NCBI GenBank assembly: GCA_963737285.1
Contig: CAVTRT010000002.1
Coordinates: 620,001 to 684,000, forward strand
Length of the DNA: 64,000 nt
From: Trebonia sp963737285
GTDB lineage: Bacteria; Actinomycetota; Actinomycetes; Streptosporangiales; Streptosporangiaceae
Reading direction: 5' to 3'
Below, one piece after another: positions 33,094 to 40,575 of this stretch. The first letter of the stretch is position 1. Each line of letters opens with the position of its first letter. Under the pieces are notes generated by a model. It had not been told where the DNA came from, did not search any database, and saw only the letters and a list, made by a program, of their open reading frames with translations. A program made the position numbers and the translations under genes.

Positions 33094-34527
33094 CTAGGCG
33101 CGGGCGATGGTTATCACGGTCCACATGCCGAGGTTGATGCGGTCCCCGTCGCGGAGCCGGATCAGCGTGCCTGACGGGATCTCCCGGCCGTTCACCAGCG
33201 TGCCGTTCTCGGTTCCGAGGTCAATCACGGACCAGCCGCCATCTGCCCCGGTGACAAGCTTCGCGTGCAGGCGCGATACCCCGGTGTCCGTTGGCGGGCC
33301 GCCTGGCGGCGCGGTGAGATCGATCTGCGGGTGGATCCCCTTGCGTACGCTGCGCCGGCCGATGAGGAGCTCGCTGCCGGACAGCGTGAAGCGCCGCTCC
33401 ACAGCCCCCTCGGGGAAGCTGATGATCTCCTCCGGCGGCACGTCCGCGGCCCACACGCTGTTGTAGTACTCGCGATCGGCGCCCACCACGGCGGTCCACG
33501 TGCCGGACAGGGTCTCGTAACCCGACTGCCTGCCCGGTGACATCAGCGGCGGGTCGTTCCCCGCCCGCGGGGTCAGGCGGGTCGCGGAGTACCCCGGTGG
33601 CTGCCCGTCCTGATCGGCACGCGCCGAGCCCGGGTACGGCAAGGTGCCCTCGGCCCCCCACGACGGCAGGCCGAGTGACTCCCGCAGCGCGTCAGCGAAG
33701 GCGGTACAGCTGTCGTACCGGTCCTCCGCCTTCTTCTCCATCGCCCGGGCGAGCACCTTGTTGACCCCGCCTGGAAGGTCCCGCCGGATCGCGGTAACCA
33801 GCGGCGACGGGTCGTAGAGCTGTGCGTACATGACCGCTATGGCCTGCTCGCGCGGGTAGGGCACGGCCCCCGTCAGCAGCGTGTACGCGACGCAGCCCAG
33901 CCCGTACTGGTCCGCCCGCGCGCTGACGTCACCCCCAGTGATCTGCTCTGGCGCGGCGTACTCCGGGGTCCCCATGAACTGTCCCGGCGTGGTCAGGTCA
34001 CCCGCCGTCAGCCCGCCGGTGTCGACGCCCCTGGCCAGCCCGAAGTCCGACAGGTACACGTGTTCCGGACGGCCGCGGCCAACATCGACCAGCATGTTCG
34101 CCGGCTTCACGTCACGATGAACTAGCCCCGCCTCATGCGCGCTGTCCAGGGCGGATGCGACGGGCGACAGGAACGCCGCCGCGCGACCCGCCGACATCGG
34201 ACCGTCACGCGACACCATCGCGCGCAGGTCGCCCCCGCGGACGAGGCGCATCGCGATGAACGGCGCCGGCTCCTGCCCGGCCTCGTACACCGGGATGATG
34301 TGCGGGTGCTCGACCTTCGCCACCAGGTGGGCCTCACGCAGGAACCGGCGCCGGAATGCCTGGTCCCCGGCGAGCGCCGCGGCGAGCACCTTCAGGGCTA
34401 CCTCCCGGCCCATGCCCTCGTGGTAGGCACGATAGACCGCCGCCATGCCGCCAGCACCGAGAAACTCCTCGATCCGGTACCCGGCGAAGCGCGACCCAGA
34501 AACTAGCCAGGACGGTACATCGTTCAC
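33094..34527 (-). CDS. Ser/Thr protein kinase fused to an FHA domain
   Basis: 477 aa, soluble. Hanks-type kinase at residues about 15-275: GAGGMAAVYRAYHEGMGREVALKVL, LVHRDVKPANML, LSDFGLARG, GTPEYAAPEQITGG. A Pro/Gly linker leads to a short module TWTAVVGADREYYNSVW (about residue 345) and an FHA domain (LLIGRRSVRKG, VSRLHAKLV, LGTENGTLVNGREIP, RLRDGDRINLG). No transmembrane helix, unlike PknB-type kinases. The same ADR-x-YY plus FHA unit ends the zinc-ribbon protein at 37183-38124. GTG start with GGGAGG 6-7 nt upstream. Last gene of the signalling locus; 146 bp from the PP2C before it. Confidence 0.93.
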   Translation of the reverse strand: MNDVPSWLVSGSRFAGYRIEEFLGAGGMAAVYRAYHEGMGREVALKVLAAALAGDQAFRRRFLREAHLVAKVEHPHIIPVYEAGQEPAPFIAMRLVRGGDLRAMVSRDGPMSAGRAAAFLSPVASALDSAHEAGLVHRDVKPANMLVDVGRGRPEHVYLSDFGLARGVDTGGLTAGDLTTPGQFMGTPEYAAPEQITGGDVSARADQYGLGCVAYTLLTGAVPYPREQAIAVMYAQLYDPSPLVTAIRRDLPGGVNKVLARAMEKKAEDRYDSCTAFADALRESLGLPSWGAEGTLPYPGSARADQDGQPPGYSATRLTPRAGNDPPLMSPGRQSGYETLSGTWTAVVGADREYYNSVWAADVPPEEIISFPEGAVERRFTLSGSELLIGRRSVRKGIHPQIDLTAPPGGPPTDTGVSRLHAKLVTGADGGWSVIDLGTENGTLVNGREIPSGTLIRLRDGDRINLGMWTVITIARA

Positions 34528-34673
34528 TCAGTGCCTCCCCGCGAGGCGGGTTCCCCTGCCACCGCACCTCCTCCAGCGCACCTTATGCGTCTAGTTTGCC
34601 AGTCGCCAGGGGATTGCGAGTCATCACAGGCCACCACAATCATGGCGCTATCGGCACGAACGCTACAGGCCGG

Positions 34674-35489
34674 TCAGCGCGCTTCCTGAAACGGGATCAG
34701 GGCAACCGTGATGTTGTCCATGCCACCAGCGTCCACCGCGAACTTCACGAGGTTCACCGCCACGTCGAGCGGGTCGGTCAAGACCGCGGGGAAAGGCACC
34801 AGGGAGGCGAGGTCAGCGGCCTGCGGCCGGTAGTTCCACAGCCCGTCGGTGCACACGAGCAGCACCCCGGAACCGGGTGGCCGGAACTGCCTGCACTGCG
34901 GCTCCACCTCCGGCAGGTCAGCACCGAGCCAGCGGGTGATCACATGCGCCTGCGGAGACGCCAGCGCCTCCTCCGGCGTGGCCAGCCCAGCGGCGACCAG
35001 TTCCTCGGCCAGCGAGTCATCCCGCGTCAGCCGCTCGCACTGCGCCGGGTCCGGCGACAGCCAGTAGACCCGGCTGTCGCCAAGCCAGCAGATCGTCACC
35101 AGGTCCGGGGTGGCCACGGCGGACACGTAGGTCGCCGCTGGCGCCCCGTCGGCCCCTGCCAGGTCACGAAGGGCGTGCGCCGCTGCCCGGGTAGCCGCCA
35201 CCGAGGCAGCCACCGGCTCGTGTCCTTCCTGGGCCGAGGCGGCCAGCACGCGGATCCCCGCGCGGACAGCCGCCAGCGACGCCGCGTCGGGCCGGGGGGC
35301 CGACGAGACACCATCGGAGACGACAGCCAGCGGGACCAGGCCGTCCGGGCCGTGGGCGGTCTCCAGCGCGATCGCGTCCTCGTTCCGCTGATGACGCAGC
35401 CCGCGATCGGTAGCACCGACCAGCAGTCCGGCGTTGAACTCAGCGTGATTCCGCTCTTCCGCCGAATCGGCGGTCATCACCGTGGTCAT
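34674..35489 (-). CDS. PP2C-family Ser/Thr phosphatase
   Basis: 271 aa. Metal-dependent phosphatase: VGATDRGLRHQRNEDAIAL (motif 1), AVVSDGVSSAPRPDAAS (second metal Asp), ICWLGDSRVYWLS, SLAEELVAAGLATPEEA, SPQAHVITRWLGAD, LVCTDGLWNYRPQA and MDNITVALIPF. Metal-ligand Asp residues are present. It is a close paralogue of the PP2C at 39446-40531 but lacks its zinc ribbons. Likely counteracts the kinase encoded just downstream or PknG. Start ATG 35489; a longer frame to 35522 is possible. Confidence 0.92.
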   Translation of the reverse strand: MTTVMTADSAEERNHAEFNAGLLVGATDRGLRHQRNEDAIALETAHGPDGLVPLAVVSDGVSSAPRPDAASLAAVRAGIRVLAASAQEGHEPVAASVAATRAAAHALRDLAGADGAPAATYVSAVATPDLVTICWLGDSRVYWLSPDPAQCERLTRDDSLAEELVAAGLATPEEALASPQAHVITRWLGADLPEVEPQCRQFRPPGSGVLLVCTDGLWNYRPQAADLASLVPFPAVLTDPLDVAVNLVKFAVDAGGMDNITVALIPFQEAR

Positions 35490-35636
35490 CGCCCTGCGTG
35501 CTCCCGTCACCTGGCGCCGCAACCGGGCGCGTGGTCTTGAACACTCTAGTGGTCAAGGCCCGGATGTGTGGTCACCATTGGGACGGCAGCACGCAGCCGT
35601 GTCGACATTCGCTAGCTGCGTGCGCCGCACGCCCGG

Positions 35637-37064
35637 TCAGGCACTGGCGATCGCGTCGCCGATCCGGTGGACCCGCAGGGCGTTGGTCTTGCCCGGGCTG
35701 CCAGGCGGGCTGCCCGCGACGATGACGATCTTGTCGCCGATGGACAGCCGTCCGAGTTCCAGAACCGCGCGCTCCACCTCACGGACCATGTCGTCGGTGT
35801 GGTGGACCGTGGGCACGATGAACGTCTCCACACCCCAGGTCAGCGCCAACTGGCTGCGGGTCGCCTGCTCGGTGGTGAACGCGAGCAGCGGGATCGGTGA
35901 CCGGTACCGGGCAAGCCGCCGCGCCGTCTCCCCCGTCAAGGTGAACGCGACGAGCGCCTTGGCCCCCACGATGGCGCCCACCTCGGCCGCGGCCCGGGCG
36001 ATGGCGCCCCCGGTCGTGGTCGGGATCCGGGTCAGCGACGACTCCGCCCGCAGCGTGTTCGCCTCGGCGGCGGTGATGATCCGGGCCATCGTGGCAACCG
36101 TCTGGATCGGGTAGGCGCCGACGCCGGTCTCGGCCGACAGCATGACCGCGTCCGCGCCCTCATAGATCGCGCCGGCGACGTCGGAGACCTCGGCCCGAGT
36201 GGGCCGCGGTGCCGAGATCATCGACTCGAGCATCTGGGTGGCGACGATCACCGGTCGGGCGCGCTCCTTGGCGAGACTGATCGCCCGCTTCTGGACCGTG
36301 GGGACCTGCTCAAGGGCCAGTTCCACGCCAAGGTCACCGCGGGCGACCATGATCCCGTCGAAGGCGTCGACGATGTCCGGCAAGACCGCGACCGCCTCGG
36401 GCTTCTCGACCTTGGCGATCAGCGGGACCTGGCGGCCGGCCTCGGCCATTATCTTGCGTGCGAGCACCGCGTCGTCTGGCGAGCGGACGAAGGACATCGC
36501 GACGATGTCGGCACCGATCTCCAGCGCCCACCGCAGGTCCGTCTCGTCCTTAGGCGTCAGCGCGGGCGCGCTGACGTCCACGCCCGGCAGGTTGATCCCC
36601 TTGTGGTTGGAGATCTTCCCGCCGACGATCACCCGCGTCAGGACCCGGCTGCCCGTGATCCCCAGCACGTCGAGCTGGACGTTACCGTCGTCGATCAGGA
36701 TCCTGTCTCCCGCGCGGACATCCCCGGGAAGGCCCTGGTAGGTCGTGCATGCCTCGTGCTCCGTGCCCGGAATGTCCTCCGTGGTGATGACGAACTCTTC
36801 GCCGGCCTTGAGCACGACAGGGCCGCCGGGGAACGTGCCCAGCCGGATCTTGGGACCCTGCAGGTCAGCAAGCACGCCCACGCTGCGGCCGGTCTCCTTC
36901 GCGCCAGCGCGAACGCGGTGGTAGACGGCTTGGTGGTCCTCGTGCGTGCCATGGCTGAGGTTCAGTCTGGCAACGTCAAGGCCTGCGGTGATCAGGCCGG
37001 TGATTCTCTCCTGGCTCGAGGTCGCGGGTCCAAGCGTGCAGACAATCTTCGCGCGGCGGCTCAT
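35637..37064 (-). CDS. pyk: pyruvate kinase
   Basis: 475 aa. Last glycolytic step: phosphoenolpyruvate plus ADP to pyruvate plus ATP. MSRRAKIVCTLGPATSSQE, LDVARLNLSHGTHEDH, ADLQGPKIRLGTFP, AKVEKPEAVAVLPDIVDAFDG, IMVARGDLGVELALEQVP, ATQMLESMISAPRPTRAEVSD and AVMLSAETGVGAYP carry the K+, Mg2+ and PEP ligands; the C-terminal allosteric domain is complete. Located in the middle of the phosphorylation gene cluster, between the FHA protein (118 bp upstream) and a PP2C (147 bp downstream), all on one strand. Confidence 0.97.
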   Translation of the reverse strand: MSRRAKIVCTLGPATSSQERITGLITAGLDVARLNLSHGTHEDHQAVYHRVRAGAKETGRSVGVLADLQGPKIRLGTFPGGPVVLKAGEEFVITTEDIPGTEHEACTTYQGLPGDVRAGDRILIDDGNVQLDVLGITGSRVLTRVIVGGKISNHKGINLPGVDVSAPALTPKDETDLRWALEIGADIVAMSFVRSPDDAVLARKIMAEAGRQVPLIAKVEKPEAVAVLPDIVDAFDGIMVARGDLGVELALEQVPTVQKRAISLAKERARPVIVATQMLESMISAPRPTRAEVSDVAGAIYEGADAVMLSAETGVGAYPIQTVATMARIITAAEANTLRAESSLTRIPTTTGGAIARAAAEVGAIVGAKALVAFTLTGETARRLARYRSPIPLLAFTTEQATRSQLALTWGVETFIVPTVHHTDDMVREVERAVLELGRLSIGDKIVIVAGSPPGSPGKTNALRVHRIGDAIASA

Positions 37065-37182
37065 CGAACATCCCCTTCTAGTGGTCTATACCACCTTAGC
37101 CCAAGCCAGAGCTTTGGTGACGCGCGCCACACAAGGTTCATGCATAAGTAATTGTCTGCTCACCTGAAGGCCCGGCCGGTGG

Positions 37183-38124
37183 CTAGCGATGGCGAACCGT
37201 GATGGCGGTCCAGGCGCCCACGTTGATCAGGTCTCCGTCGCGCAGCGGAACCTCCTCATTTTGCGGGATCTCCGTTCCGTTGACCTGGGTCCCGTTGGCA
37301 GAGCCCGGGTCGAGTACGGACCAGCCGGGGGGCCGGGCGATGAGGACGGCGTGCAGCCGGGATACCCCCGGGTCCGTCGGAGGACCGGTCAGGTCGATCT
37401 CGGGGTATACACCACGGGACGTGCTGTGCCGCCCGATCTTCATCGCCGCGCCGGACAGCGTGAACTGGCGCTCCGCGCAGTAGGCCGGGAAGTCGATCGC
37501 CTCGCCATCCGGACCGCTCACCGCCCGTACCTCGTCGTAATAGGCGCGGTCAGCGCTGACGACGACCGACCACGTGGCGGCTTGCGGGGACGGCCACGGC
37601 GGCGCTGGCCCGGAGGACGGGCCGCGATCCGGCCGAGACGGCGCGGCCCAGCCGCCTGGGAACGACCCTGCGGCGATGAGGAGGGCGGCACCGGCGACGA
37701 CCCTGGCGACACAGATGACGCTGGCGGTACCGGCGACGCCGGACGCGGGTACCGGGTGGGCGAGTAGGGAGGGGCAGCCGGGCCTCGCCAGCACCCCGGA
37801 GTCGATTGCGGCCACCAGCGAGCCGTCGGGCAGCCGCCCGGTGCTGTAGTCCAGGCCGCAGCCCTCGCAGAACCGCCCGGTCCGGCCAGTGCCGCAGTGC
37901 GGGCAGGCCGGGTGACCAGCGGGCGCATCGCCCGCGGCGCCGGGGGGCGCCTGCCGGGACGGGTCGCCCGGCCAGCCTGCCATGCCCGGTGCCCCGGGCG
38001 CGCGGGACGGCGAGCCCCATGGGTCGCCGGCGGGCTGCGCCTGGGACATGCGGCCGATCCGCAGCCCGCAGACATCGCAGAAGTCGTCCGACGCCGACTG
38101 GTGGCCGTCCGGGCATACCGCCAT
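37183..38124 (-). CDS. zinc-ribbon FHA protein
   Basis: 313 aa. Two N-terminal zinc ribbons: C4/C16/C19 region CPDGHQSASDDFCDVCG and C74/C77/C86/C89 CPHCGTGRTGRFCEGCG, split by a Pro/Gly linker. The C-terminal third has ATWSVVVSADRAYYDEV and an FHA domain (KIGRHSTSRGVYPEIDL, VSRLHAVL, GSANGTQVNG, PLRDGDLINVG), homologous to the end of the kinase at 33094-34527. FHA domains bind phosphothreonine, so this is a candidate GarA-like reader of PknG, though it lacks GarA's short N-terminal TT motif. Residues about 100-165 are oddly hydrophobic with a Pro-rich alternative frame, so two compensating indels are conceivable. Two bp after the VWA gene. Confidence 0.88.
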   Translation of the reverse strand: MAVCPDGHQSASDDFCDVCGLRIGRMSQAQPAGDPWGSPSRAPGAPGMAGWPGDPSRQAPPGAAGDAPAGHPACPHCGTGRTGRFCEGCGLDYSTGRLPDGSLVAAIDSGVLARPGCPSLLAHPVPASGVAGTASVICVARVVAGAALLIAAGSFPGGWAAPSRPDRGPSSGPAPPWPSPQAATWSVVVSADRAYYDEVRAVSGPDGEAIDFPAYCAERQFTLSGAAMKIGRHSTSRGVYPEIDLTGPPTDPGVSRLHAVLIARPPGWSVLDPGSANGTQVNGTEIPQNEEVPLRDGDLINVGAWTAITVRHR

Positions 38125-38126
38125 CG

Positions 38127-39422
38127 CTATACGTGCTCCTTCCTTACCCGGACCGTCTTGGTTGACCGGGTGTCAAGCGCCATCTCGTCCGCGTCGTCCA
38201 CCTTCTTCTTCAGCCGCACCGTGCCGGTGGCCTCGTCGATGACGTCGACCACCTTGGCCAGCAGCTTGGCGGTGTCCTCGTTGCCGGACTCCTTGGCGAG
38301 CACGACCGCGCGGCCGAGCTTGGAGGTAGCCGTCTCCTCATCCCCCTGCTTCCTGGCCTCCAGGCCCTCCTGGATGGCGGAGGCGAGCTCGGCCTGGCCC
38401 GTGTAGTGCGCGACCCGCGAGTTGATCCTGGTTGACAGTGCCTCGTCATCGGTCCAGGTCGCCCGGACCAGGCCCTGCCCCAGCACCTGGGAGTTGACGA
38501 CGAGGCTGATCCTCGCGGCGAGCATCTCCTGGCCGACGGAGCCGGGCTGCACCCGGATCCCGACGTGGTAGTCGCGGTTCTCCCCTGGCCCCCACGAGCC
38601 GGTCGGATAGTCGCCGACCTGGGCGCTGGTGGTGACCCGACGGGTGGTCAGGTCTTCCACTGTCGGGGAGACCTGCTTGACGAACCGGACCTCGGCCTGC
38701 TGCGGGGTCCATACCCGCAGGGCCACGTCGGCGACCTGCTTGCTCATGGCGGTGCGCATCATCGCCTCGAAGTCCGCCGCGAGGCCAGCGGGGTCGGGGA
38801 CGATGTCGACCGTGCCCAGCAGTGTCGAGGAGACTTTCCGCAGCTCGCTGACCTCCCAGTCGGTTCCGACGCCCCGGCAGTCGCAGGTGAAGAACCCATC
38901 GCAGGCGCTGATCGCCGCGGCCAGTTCCTGCGGAGTCTCGTGCTGGTTGCGCCCGTCGGTGAGCAAGATCGCGTGGCGCAGCGTCGCCGGGCAGGTCCGG
39001 TAGACCTGGCTAGCGAGCTGCAGCCACTTGCCGATCGCCGTCCCGCCGCCGGCCCGCAGGCCGTTGACCGCCTGCCTGGCCTCCGCCCGGGTCTGCGGAC
39101 TGGCCACCGCCATGGTCCCGGTTGGCGGGTACACGGGCCTGGCGAAGCTGGTGCCGGCGATCACGGCGAACCACGCGCCGTCCCTGACGACGTCAATCGC
39201 GGCCACGGTAGCGGCCCGCGCCTGGGCGATCTTGGAGTGCGGCACGTCCATCGAGCCTGAGCAGTCGACGATGATGATCTCGGCGCTGCTCCCGCTGTCG
39301 GCCCCGGCCGCCGAGGCTGGCGTCCCCTCGGACATCACGGTCGTGATGGCACTGACATCCCGGCCGCCGTCGGGCAGGTACTGGTTGTGGTCGACATCAA
39401 CGGTGAAGCCAGACTGGCTCAT
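38127..39422 (-). CDS. VWA-domain protein of the phosphorylation locus
   Basis: 431 aa, no signal peptide. VWA domain with a complete MIDAS: VDCSGSMDVPHSK (DxSxS), conserved Thr in GGGTAIGKWL, and Asp in HAILLTDGRNQHET. Then a beta-sandwich-like region (DVALRVWTPQQAEVRF, ENRDYHVGIRVQPGSVGQEM) and a C-terminal helical, Lys-rich end. In such clusters VWA proteins usually scaffold a complex; the partner is unknown. Start ATG 39422 is 23 bp after the preceding PP2C stop; the longer upstream frame overlaps that gene and lacks a ribosome site. Confidence 0.9.
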   Translation of the reverse strand: MSQSGFTVDVDHNQYLPDGGRDVSAITTVMSEGTPASAAGADSGSSAEIIIVDCSGSMDVPHSKIAQARAATVAAIDVVRDGAWFAVIAGTSFARPVYPPTGTMAVASPQTRAEARQAVNGLRAGGGTAIGKWLQLASQVYRTCPATLRHAILLTDGRNQHETPQELAAAISACDGFFTCDCRGVGTDWEVSELRKVSSTLLGTVDIVPDPAGLAADFEAMMRTAMSKQVADVALRVWTPQQAEVRFVKQVSPTVEDLTTRRVTTSAQVGDYPTGSWGPGENRDYHVGIRVQPGSVGQEMLAARISLVVNSQVLGQGLVRATWTDDEALSTRINSRVAHYTGQAELASAIQEGLEARKQGDEETATSKLGRAVVLAKESGNEDTAKLLAKVVDVIDEATGTVRLKKKVDDADEMALDTRSTKTVRVRKEHV

Positions 39423-39445
39423 GAGGGGCGTCTCCTTGCGCGTCT

Positions 39446-40531
39446 TCAGGGGGTGCTCGACGGAAATGGCACCAGGACCGCCGTGATGTTGTCCCGGCCG
39501 CCCTCGTCGTTGGCGATTTTGACCAGTTGCGTGGCGGCGTCCAGCGGGCTGGTAAGCCCGGCCGCAAGCGCGAGCGCGGCGAGGTCTCCCGCTTCTGGCC
39601 GGTAGTTCCACAGCCCGTCCGTGCAGACCAAAATGGCGCCCGGACCGGACAGCGCGATCCGCTGGACATGCGGGTGGTAGTCGGGGAAGTCAGCACCGAG
39701 CCACTGGGTGATCACGTGGGCCTGAGGTGAGGCCATGGCTTCTTCCTCAGATAGCAGGCCGGTCGCGACCAGCTCGGCGGCGAGGGAATCGTCCCTGGTC
39801 AGGCACTTGGAAGCTGTCCATCCGGATGCCTCCCGCACCGGCCGTGCCGTCGCGTCGGCCGGCCCGGCAAGCTGGCTGGTGTCCGTCTCGGCCGCCAGCC
39901 AGTACACCCGGCTGTCACCGAGCCAGCAGACGGTCACGGAATCCGGGCCTACCACGGCGGACGCATAGGTGCACGCGGGCGCGCCGTCCGGGCCGGCGAC
40001 CCCCTGCAGCGCCGTGAAGGCCGCCCGCACCGCGTCACGCGAGGTCTCCTCGGGGTCGCCGTCCATGCGCGCCCCCGTCAGCAGCACGCGGACAGCGGCT
40101 CGCGCGGCGGCCAGGGACGCCTCATCAGGGCGCGGCGATGTCGACACGCCGTCGCACACGACCGCGATCGCCACGGGCGGCTTGTCCCGGGACCGGGAGA
40201 TGGCCAGCGCCATGGCGTCCTCGTTGCGGGCATGGCGCTGGCCGCGATCAGACAGTCCCGCAAGCAGTCCCAGGTTCACCGGGACATGATCGCGGTCCGA
40301 CGGCATCTTGTGGCCGCATACCTCGCAGTAGCCGTCGGCGGTGATACCGCCGCCCTGCGGTGCCTCCGGATCAGCCGAGCAGACCGGGCACTCGGCCAGG
40401 TGCCCCGGTGTCCCGGCGCTGTCCACGGGCGGTGCCAGGTCGGTACCGCAACTCTCGCAGAATCTGTCCCACACCCCGACGAGCGCGCCGCACGACGGGC
40501 ATTCAATGTCCTCGGTCGAGCGACTGTCCAT
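39446..40531 (-). CDS. PP2C phosphatase with two N-terminal zinc ribbons
   Basis: 361 aa. Zinc ribbons at C11/C14/C25/C28 (CPSCGALVGVWDRFCESCG) and C48/C51/C69/C72 (CPVCSA...GYCEVCG), then a PP2C domain: AGLSDRGQRHARNEDAMAL, VVCDGVSTSPRPDEAS, VCWLGDSRVYWLA, CLTRDDSLAAELVATGL, ILVCTDGLWNYRPEA, RDNITAVLVPFP. Paralogue of the PP2C at 34674-35489. Start ATG 40531 with GGAGG 4 nt before TCAT-ATG; the longer frame to 40585 is unlikely. 44 bp downstream of pknG: the obvious candidate to reverse PknG phosphorylation. Confidence 0.93.
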   Translation of the reverse strand: MDSRSTEDIECPSCGALVGVWDRFCESCGTDLAPPVDSAGTPGHLAECPVCSADPEAPQGGGITADGYCEVCGHKMPSDRDHVPVNLGLLAGLSDRGQRHARNEDAMALAISRSRDKPPVAIAVVCDGVSTSPRPDEASLAAARAAVRVLLTGARMDGDPEETSRDAVRAAFTALQGVAGPDGAPACTYASAVVGPDSVTVCWLGDSRVYWLAAETDTSQLAGPADATARPVREASGWTASKCLTRDDSLAAELVATGLLSEEEAMASPQAHVITQWLGADFPDYHPHVQRIALSGPGAILVCTDGLWNYRPEAGDLAALALAAGLTSPLDAATQLVKIANDEGGRDNITAVLVPFPSSTP

Positions 40532-40575
40532 ATGACCTCCGGGTTCACGCGGGGATACGGCCGGGTAACCGCCGC

